Assembly (NCBI RefSeq): GCF_002918555.1
Contig: NZ_PQMB01000002.1
Coordinates: 783,169-847,168, forward strand
DNA: 64,000 bases
Source: Citrobacter amalonaticus
GTDB lineage: Bacteria > Pseudomonadota > Gammaproteobacteria > Enterobacterales > Enterobacteriaceae
Direction of reading: 5' to 3'
Under the pieces are notes generated by a model that was not told the origin of the DNA, ran no database searches, and saw nothing but the letters and a program-made list of their open reading frames with translations. This document shows, in pieces, positions 58,292 to 64,000 of the stretch. Each line of letters starts with the position of its first letter. Position 1 is the first letter of the stretch. A program made the position numbers and the translations under genes.

Positions 58292-59083
58292 CTATTTCTG
58301 GCAATCCGGACACCAGTAAAACGGGCGTGAAGAGAGCGTCGTTTTTTCAATAATACCGCCGCAGCGTTCGCAGGCTTCGCCATCCCGATGGAAGACCTTA
58401 AAGCGAAACAGTGCCCCATGATGTTTATTCTCGTCCACCTGGCCACGCGTGGCATAGGAGAGACGCGGGATATCCAGCAAGGCGTGAGACAACGCCTCCA
58501 GCTGTTGATCGCTGAGATCTTTCCCCTTGTGCTGCCCGTTCAAACCAACCTGCCAGAGGATCTCCACCCGCAGATAGTTACCCAGTCCGGCGAGAAAAGC
58601 CTGATCCAGCAGCAGCCCGGAAAACTGACGATTGCGAAAACGGGGCGACAGCAGCCGCGCTTTCACCGCATCAGCCGTCAGGCGCGGATCCAATACATCC
58701 GGTCCCACCCGTTGTAAAAACGGGTGAGTGGTGAGCTGTTCCGGCGTCAGTATGTCGATATCAGAAGCGCTATAAAGCAGAATCGTTTTGTCGGCAGCCT
58801 GCAACCTGACGCGCAGCACCCGCGAGGAGTGCGGCATCGTCCCCGTCTCCACCACCCGCCAAACGCCGTAGAGCTGATTATGGCTGTAGAGGGTCAGCCC
58901 CCCGGAGAAGTGGGTTAACAGCGCCTTTCCCCGCGTCTCAATATGGGTAACGATTTGCCCTGCAAGTTGCGATTCATACGGTTTTAGCCGATCAAAGGCA
59001 AACCAGATATCGGTCAATGGTTTACCTTTGATCGCCGCCTCCAGGTTATCCGCCGCGCGACGGATTTCCGGGCCTTCAGGCAT
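58292..59083 (-). CDS. nei: Endonuclease VIII (DNA glycosylase/AP lyase)
   Basis: Nei removes oxidised pyrimidines from DNA and cuts the abasic site by beta,delta-elimination. The 263 residues equal E. coli. The N-terminal Pro2-Glu3 ([11 protein letters not shown]) act as nucleophile and acid, Lys in ETRGKALL binds phosphate, and a C-terminal zinc finger (CERCGG and CPDCQK) closes the protein. It is convergent with abrB. Confidence 0.97.
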   Translation of the reverse strand: MPEGPEIRRAADNLEAAIKGKPLTDIWFAFDRLKPYESQLAGQIVTHIETRGKALLTHFSGGLTLYSHNQLYGVWRVVETGTMPHSSRVLRVRLQAADKTILLYSASDIDILTPEQLTTHPFLQRVGPDVLDPRLTADAVKARLLSPRFRNRQFSGLLLDQAFLAGLGNYLRVEILWQVGLNGQHKGKDLSDQQLEALSHALLDIPRLSYATRGQVDENKHHGALFRFKVFHRDGEACERCGGIIEKTTLSSRPFYWCPDCQK

Positions 59084-59103
59084 TTTTCTGTCCTTTTAGT
59101 TAA

Positions 59104-59210
59104 CCTGGCTTTTCAGGTGTTAGTTGCCGTCAGTTTGAACACCGACAGCGCGCAAGCGCATACACGCAGTACGTGACAGCGATGAGCACTGCCCAGGTTC
59201 AAAACGACAA
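59104..59210. repeat. Short palindromic repeat, copy C (between nei and pxpA)
   Basis: This short version keeps TCAGTTTGAACACCGACAGC, ATACACGCAGTACGTGACAG and GCACTGCCCAGGTTCAAAAC. The GTTTGAAC / GTTCAAAAC arms form an inverted repeat. It abuts an ERIC-like element directly. Confidence 0.72.
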
Positions 59211-59211
59211 C

Positions 59212-59339
59212 TATACTCCCAATAATTCGCATTGCGGGACAAAACGCGTAGTCGTTTTGAACAACGCCTGCGCTGACCCCGCAGGAGAGAGACCGGGTAA
59301 CGCGGCGACGCACCTGCAACCTGAAGTATGACGGGTATA
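59212..59339. repeat. ERIC-like element upstream region of nei, downstream of pxpA
   Basis: Ends TATACTCCCAATAATTCGC and GCAACCTGAAGTATGACGGG followed by TATA match ERIC, about 128 bp in all, with CCCCGCAGGAGAGAGACCGG inside. Confidence 0.83.
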
Positions 59340-59372
59340 CATCACCCCTCTACGGGGATTGCGTGGGTTTAC

Positions 59373-60107
59373 TTATGCAACAATTCTGATACTGCGTTCC
59401 TCAAACGCGGCGCGCAACCTGCGGGCAAAGGCGAGCGCATGTTCACCGTCACCGTGGATACACACCGTCTGGGCTGTCACCTGCGCCCACTCGCCGGTAA
59501 TGCTTTTCACCCTACCGGATTCGACCATTCCCAGCGTCTGCGCCAGTGCCAGCTCTTCATCCACAATCAGCGCGCCAGGCTGCGTACGCGGCACCAGTGT
59601 GCCGTCGCGCTGGTAGCCCCGATCGGCAAACGCCTCCTGGCGCGTCGCAAGTCCATAATGCTCACCTGCGCGAATCAGCGCACTGCCCGCCAGCCCCACC
59701 AGAATCAGCGACGGATCGCAGGCGTATACCGCCTTCGCAATAGCATCGGCCAGCTGTGGATCTTTTGCCGCCTGGTTGTAGAGCATACCGTGTGGCTTAA
59801 CGTGACGCATCACGCCGCCTTCCGCGTGGGCTATCGCCGCCAGCGCGCCAATTTGATACAGCGTTTGCGCATAGACCGTTTCCGGCGGCAGCGTCATGGC
59901 GGTGCGACCGAAGTTTTCCCGATCCGGAAACCCCGGATGCGCGCCGATGGCCACGCCGTTTTTCAGCGCCTCACGCACGCTGGTCAGCATGGTTTGCGCA
60001 TCGCCCGCATGAAATCCACAGGCGATATTTGCGGAGGAGACGATTTTTAATAATTCCGCGTCGTGGCCGCAACCCTCGCCCAGGTCCGCATTCATATCAA
60101 TTTTCAT
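59373..60107 (-). CDS. pxpA: 5-oxoprolinase subunit A
   Basis: PxpA is one of three parts of the prokaryotic ATP-dependent 5-oxoprolinase, which opens pyroglutamate to glutamate. The 244-residue LamB/YcsF-family protein begins [19 protein letters not shown] and has [12 protein letters not shown] and [10 protein letters not shown]. It overlaps pxpC by 11 bp, so the three genes pxpB-pxpC-pxpA form one coupled unit. Confidence 0.96.
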   Translation of the reverse strand: MKIDMNADLGEGCGHDAELLKIVSSANIACGFHAGDAQTMLTSVREALKNGVAIGAHPGFPDRENFGRTAMTLPPETVYAQTLYQIGALAAIAHAEGGVMRHVKPHGMLYNQAAKDPQLADAIAKAVYACDPSLILVGLAGSALIRAGEHYGLATRQEAFADRGYQRDGTLVPRTQPGALIVDEELALAQTLGMVESGRVKSITGEWAQVTAQTVCIHGDGEHALAFARRLRAAFEERSIRIVA

Positions 60108-61029
60108 CGTTGAGTCGCCATATTAGCTGTTCGATATAACGCTGCCGATCGTGACGCGCCTGTAGCGCCTCCTCCAGCGAACACTGAACAAAATGGATGG
60201 GATGCCCGAGCGGGATTTGCGCCAGGTGGTACATGTCCGCCTCAATAATGCAGGCCATTCGCGGATAACCGCCGGTCGTCTGGGCATCGTTCATCAATAC
60301 AATGGGTTGCCCGTTATGCGGCACCTGGACGACGCCCGGCAGCAAACCATGTGACACCATTTCGCGGTCAGTCGTACGCGTAAGGGGCTGCCCCTGCAGA
60401 CGATACCCCATACGGTTACTTTGTGGACTCAGTTGCCAGGGCGAGCGCCAGAACGCCTCTTGTGAAGCGCGATCAAACTCCTGGTATTCCGGCCCCGGCA
60501 GCGCACGGATACGGTTTCCCCACAGCAGCTGTTTAACGCCGCATGTACCGTTAAACTGTCGCGCGGGTTGCGCTATTGTCAGCCGATCGCCATCTTTAAG
60601 CAGACGCCCTTCATAACCACCGATCCCGACTTTCAGATCGGTACTGCTGGAGCCCATCACGTCGGGTACAACAATTCCTCCGGCCACCGCCAGATAGCTG
60701 CGCATACCGTGTTGCGGACGTTTCAGCGTCAGACGCTGGCCGGCTTTTACCGGCAGCCGCCAGCCGGTCCAGACGGGCTGACGATCCAGCTGCGCCTCGC
60801 AGCCCGCCCCCGTGAGAGCGAACCAACCGTCAGACTCAAACTCCACAACCAGCTGGCCCAGCGTGATCTCCAGCGCTGCCGCGCCAGCATCATTGCCCAC
60901 CAACAGGTTAGCGATATACAGCGCCGGTTTGTCCAGCGCCCCGCAGTGGCTGATTCCTGACTGACGAAACCCGTGACGCCCATTATCCTGCACCGAGGTG
61001 TATATGCCCGCCCGAATAATATTCAGCAT
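60097..61029 (-). CDS. pxpC: 5-oxoprolinase subunit C
   Basis: The 310-residue subunit C (YbgK; KipA/allophanate-hydrolase subunit 2 fold) of 5-oxoprolinase. Family marks are [31 protein letters not shown] and [15 protein letters not shown]. It overlaps pxpB by 7 bp and pxpA by 11 bp. Confidence 0.95.
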   Translation of the reverse strand: MLNIIRAGIYTSVQDNGRHGFRQSGISHCGALDKPALYIANLLVGNDAGAAALEITLGQLVVEFESDGWFALTGAGCEAQLDRQPVWTGWRLPVKAGQRLTLKRPQHGMRSYLAVAGGIVVPDVMGSSSTDLKVGIGGYEGRLLKDGDRLTIAQPARQFNGTCGVKQLLWGNRIRALPGPEYQEFDRASQEAFWRSPWQLSPQSNRMGYRLQGQPLTRTTDREMVSHGLLPGVVQVPHNGQPIVLMNDAQTTGGYPRMACIIEADMYHLAQIPLGHPIHFVQCSLEEALQARHDRQRYIEQLIWRLNDEN

Positions 61030-61679
61030 ACCCCCTCCTTCTGTGGGACAAAGCGCACACTGTCTCCCGGGCGCAGAAGAATAGGCTCATCCCGATGAGG
61101 ATCGAATAACTTCAGCGGCGTAAGGCCAATCAGCTGCCAGCCTCCCGGCGTCGGCAGCGGGTAGATCCCGGTTTGCGGGCCGCCAATCCCCACAGATCCT
61201 GCCGGAACGTTCAGCCGTGGCTCCGCGCGTCTTGGCGTATGTAAAGGTTCTGGTAAGCTCCCCAGATACGGAAAGCCAGGCTGAAAACCTAAAAACCAGA
61301 CCACGTAGTCAACCGATGCGTGCAGTTCAACAACCTGCTTTTCACTCAGGCCACTGTGGCGGGCAACCTCAGCCAGATCAGGGCCACACTCGCCGCCATA
61401 ATTCACCGGAATTTCGATAAATCGTGACTCTGGCTCCAGCGCGTCGCTCTCTTCCCACCAACGCTGCAAACGCTCAATGGCATCCAGCGCCAGCGTATGC
61501 GGATCGCCCAGGATCACCGTGATATTATTCATTCCCGGAATGGCTTCGACCACATCAGGCAGCTCGATCAAACGCTGCGCCAGACGCCAGATGCGCTTCT
61601 GGCTCGCCAGCGTTACGGGCGGCTCAAGCTCCAGTACCACCGCCGTTTCCCCTAACAGATAACAACGCGCTCGTTGCAC
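61023..61679 (-). CDS. pxpB: 5-oxoprolinase subunit B
   Basis: The 218-residue subunit B (YbgJ; KipI/allophanate-hydrolase subunit 1 fold). It carries [34 protein letters not shown] and [20 protein letters not shown]. It is first gene of pxpB-pxpC-pxpA, 158 bp after ybgI; a repeat fills most of that gap. Confidence 0.95.
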   Translation of the reverse strand: MQRARCYLLGETAVVLELEPPVTLASQKRIWRLAQRLIELPDVVEAIPGMNNITVILGDPHTLALDAIERLQRWWEESDALEPESRFIEIPVNYGGECGPDLAEVARHSGLSEKQVVELHASVDYVVWFLGFQPGFPYLGSLPEPLHTPRRAEPRLNVPAGSVGIGGPQTGIYPLPTPGGWQLIGLTPLKLFDPHRDEPILLRPGDSVRFVPQKEGVC

Positions 61680-61697
61680 TTGTGCCCCTCTTATTAC

Positions 61698-61830
61698 AGC
61701 CTGCCTGATTAGGCGTTATTGTCGCAGTCAGTCCGGACACGGGAAGCGCACAGCAACCGGAGCGTACACGCGGTACGTGAGGGTTGTGAGCACTGCCGGG
61801 GCCAAAATGGTAAATAACATAGCCTTAATG
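61698..61830. repeat. Short palindromic repeat, copy D (between ybgI and pxpB)
   Basis: A 133-bp copy beginning AGCCTGCCTGATTAGGCG with GTCGCAGTCAGTCCGGACAC, CAACCGGAGCGTACACGCGG and GAGCACTGCCGGGGCCAAAA. It lacks the 40-bp inner hairpin of copies A and B. Confidence 0.72.
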
Positions 61831-61837
61831 AGTGAGG

Positions 61838-62581
61838 TCAGGCAGGATTCGGAATATCAATGAAAGTCACATCCAGATCGGTATTCTCTGTCAGCCATTC
61901 ACTTAATGCACGAATGCCGCCGCGCTCGGTGGCGTGATGCCCTGCGGCATAGAAATGGAGCTGTTGCTCGCGTGCGGAGTGGATGGTCTGCTCGGACACT
62001 TCACCGGTAATAAAGGCATCCACGCCAAAACGCGCGGCGCTGTCAATAAAGCTCTGACCGCCGCCGGTGCACCAGGCCACGCGTCGAACGGTTTCCGGTC
62101 CGGTATCGCCGCACCACAAAGGCTTGCGTCCCAGGCGCGCTTCAATCCACGATGCCAGCTCCAGTCCAGGAACGGGCATGGCCAGTTCGCCCCACGGCAG
62201 CAGGGGTTCAATCTCCCCCATCACGGTAATCCCAAGCAGCGCCGCCAGTTGGGCGTTGTTTCCCAGCTCAGGATGGGCATCCAGCGGCAGGTGCCAGCCA
62301 TAGAGATTAATGTCATTAGCCAGTAGCGTTTTTAAACGATTACGTTTCATCCCGCGAATAACCGGGGATTCGTTTTTCCAGAAGTAGCCATGGTGAACGA
62401 TGATCGCATCAGCCTGCAGCCGCACCGCTTCATCCAGCAACGCCTGGCTTGCGGTGACGCCGGTCACGATTTTCTGCACCGTCTCTTTGCCTTCAACCTG
62501 TAAACCATTCGGCGCGTAATCGCTAATCGCGGCGCTGTTCAGCTTCTCGTTGATCAGTTGTTCCAGTTCGGTGTTTTTCAT
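61838..62581 (-). CDS. ybgI: Nif3-like metal-binding hydrolase family protein YbgI
   Basis: YbgI belongs to the NIF3/DUF34 family, hexameric rings with a two-metal site; a GTP cyclohydrolase 1 type 2-like label is common, but the reaction is not settled. The 247 residues match E. coli. Metal residues lie in AIIVHHGYFWK near 60-70 and GHHATERGG near the end. Two ATGs are adjacent; the second gives MKNTELEQLINEKL. Confidence 0.94.
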   Translation of the reverse strand: MKNTELEQLINEKLNSAAISDYAPNGLQVEGKETVQKIVTGVTASQALLDEAVRLQADAIIVHHGYFWKNESPVIRGMKRNRLKTLLANDINLYGWHLPLDAHPELGNNAQLAALLGITVMGEIEPLLPWGELAMPVPGLELASWIEARLGRKPLWCGDTGPETVRRVAWCTGGGQSFIDSAARFGVDAFITGEVSEQTIHSAREQQLHFYAAGHHATERGGIRALSEWLTENTDLDVTFIDIPNPA

Positions 62582-62710
62582 CATCGCTCCCTTGTTGAGT
62601 TAGGCACTCCGTTAAAATAGCGTCATCCTATCCGTTCGTCACCAGGCAATTCTTTGACTCATTGAGAAACAATTGCATTGTTTTTAGACTCAAATAACGT
62701 CCCCGGACAC

Positions 62711-64000
62711 TCACCCCTTTCGCGCCGCCTCGTATGCTGCAAGCGTCTCCAGCCTTGCCTGTTTGTGATCCACAATCGGCTGGGGATAGTTGAGTTTGAT
62801 CCCCTCTTTCGTTGCCCATTTCCACGGTTCGTGAATGGCTTTACCCGGTACACCGCGCAGTTCAGGGATCCACTGACGAATAAAGTCACCGTCACGATCG
62901 AACTTTTCCCCCTGAGTGGTCGGGTTAAAAATACGAAAATAAGGTGCGGCATCGGTCCCTGTCGAGGCAGCCCACTGCCAGCCACCATTATTCGCGGCAA
63001 GATCGCCATCAATGAGCTGCGACATGAAATAGCGCTCACCTTCCCGCCAGTCAATCAGCAGATCTTTCACCAGAAAGCTGGCGGTAATCATCCGCAGCCG
63101 ATTGTGCATCCAGCCCGTGGCATTGAGCTGCCGCATCGCCGCATCGACAATCGGGTAACCCGTGTTCCCCTCCTGCCATGCATGCCAATGTGCGCTATTT
63201 GATTGCCACTGCACGCGGTCAGTCCAGCGAATAAACGGGCGATGTTTGCACAGCTGTGGATGATAGGTCATAAGATGGCGATAAAACTCACGCCAGATAA
63301 GCTCATTGAGCCAGACGCTTCCAGGACCATCCTCCAGCGCCTGCGGCTGTTCTGCCAGCAGACGATGCAGGCACTGACGCGGTGATATGCCACCGGTTGC
63401 GAGGCTGGCGGAGAGTCGGCTGGTACCTTCCGTCGCCGGGAAATCGCGCAGCCGCTCATACTCCCTTGCTCCCTGTTTGCAAAAATGGCGCAGTCGGGCA
63501 ATGACCGCTTTCTCTTCGGTGGGAAAAAGCGTGGCATCGAAATCCAGCTGCGGGTAGCTAAAAGCTATCGGTCGGGATGCGGAAAACGTGCCATTACCTC
63601 GCGGGGCCGGTGCCGCCACGCACTCAGGTATCCCCTCTTTAAGCCTTTTCAGCCACGCATTCTTAAACGGCGTAAAGACTTTGTACATCTCATGGTTGCC
63701 CGTCATTACCGCTCCCGGAGGCAGGATCACGCTGTCATCAAAACCTTCGCAAACCACGCCCGCCAGCGCGCTTTCCAGCGCAGCATCACGCTGACGTTCA
63801 TTCACTTCATACTGATAGTTGTAAAACAGATGGCTAACTTCATGCTGCTGGCAGAGTGTTTTCACCGTGTTCACGCTGGCAGCAAAATCCTTCACCTCTT
63901 CGAAGATCAGGGGGATCCCTTTTTCCGCCAGCGCTGTCCTTAGCGCGTTCAGCTGGCTGGCGATAAATGCGGCCTGACGCGGCGCCATATCATGAGCAGC
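62711..64000 (-). CDS. phrB: Deoxyribodipyrimidine photolyase, N-terminus cut by window edge
   Basis: PhrB splits cyclobutane pyrimidine dimers using light, FAD and a folate antenna. About 430 residues are visible; the first 45 or so of the expected 472 lie beyond the window, and the frame stays open to base 64000. Conserved parts are FYNYQYEVNERQ, LIWREFYRHL, the FAD-binding TGYPIVDAAMRQLNATGWMH, and DGDLAANNGGWQWAAS with the electron-relay Trp. The ATG near 63988 is internal. Confidence 0.95.
   Translation of the reverse strand, partial: AAHDMAPRQAAFIASQLNALRTALAEKGIPLIFEEVKDFAASVNTVKTLCQQHEVSHLFYNYQYEVNERQRDAALESALAGVVCEGFDDSVILPPGAVMTGNHEMYKVFTPFKNAWLKRLKEGIPECVAAPAPRGNGTFSASRPIAFSYPQLDFDATLFPTEEKAVIARLRHFCKQGAREYERLRDFPATEGTSRLSASLATGGISPRQCLHRLLAEQPQALEDGPGSVWLNELIWREFYRHLMTYHPQLCKHRPFIRWTDRVQWQSNSAHWHAWQEGNTGYPIVDAAMRQLNATGWMHNRLRMITASFLVKDLLIDWREGERYFMSQLIDGDLAANNGGWQWAASTGTDAAPYFRIFNPTTQGEKFDRDGDFIRQWIPELRGVPGKAIHEPWKWATKEGIKLNYPQPIVDHKQARLETLAAYEAARKG

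Overview
The window comes from an enterobacterium, almost certainly a Citrobacter, and probably the C. amalonaticus/farmeri group. The core genes follow the E. coli galM-gltA-phrB region in order and strand, and most proteins look near-identical to E. coli K-12. The methylaspartate ammonia-lyase at 26.6 kb has the length and every catalytic residue position of the crystallised C. amalonaticus enzyme. All family assignments were made by reading the translations from memory, without database searches.

Layout. 0-6 kb: end of galM, gpmA (Fur box), aroG (perfect TyrR box), ybgS, zitB, pnuC and nadA (NadR box). 6.1-7.2 kb: a five-gene Lys/Val tRNA operon on the minus strand, followed by tandem 154-bp repeats that each carry the last 18 nt of tRNA-Lys and a terminator. 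7.3-12.9 kb: the Tol-Pal envelope cluster (ybgC-tolQ-tolR-tolA, tolB-pal-cpoB). 13.2-16.4 kb: cydA-cydB-cydX-ybgE, cytochrome bd-I. 17.0-22.7 kb: mngB-mngA and the divergent mngR, for mannosylglycerate use.

22.7-45.1 kb is an accessory block. It lies between mngR and sucD, which are neighbours in E. coli K-12. Its first part is a B12-dependent glutamate fermentation module: glutamate mutase (glmS-glmL-glmE), methylaspartate ammonia-lyase, a DUF1446/DUF4387 pair, a dicarboxylate/amino-acid symporter, a glutaminase with a signal peptide, a class I fumarase resembling the mesaconase FumD, a cob(I)alamin adenosyltransferase paralogue, a LysR regulator, a stand-alone uroporphyrinogen-III methyltransferase and a PocR-like AraC regulator. 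Together they suggest extracellular glutamine to glutamate, then 3-methylaspartate, mesaconate and (S)-citramalate, with cofactor supply encoded alongside. The second part (38.3-45.1 kb) is a tight eight-gene operon: 3-oxo-tetronate kinase, its decarboxylase, a DeoR regulator, a hydroxypyruvate-isomerase-like isomerase, a BKACE (DUF849) enzyme, a BASS-type transporter, a GlcG-like protein and an Asp/Glu-racemase-like protein. No tetronate dehydrogenase is present, so the substrate is open.

45.1-57.0 kb is the TCA block sdhCDAB-sucABCD on the minus strand, divergent from gltA. It ends in a 3' UTR resembling the source of the small RNA SdhX. 57-64 kb holds abrB, nei, the 5-oxoprolinase genes pxpA-pxpC-pxpB, ybgI and the 5'-truncated phrB. 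ERIC-like elements, REP elements and a second short palindromic repeat family that I cannot name are scattered through intergenic gaps and mark the joints of the accessory block.
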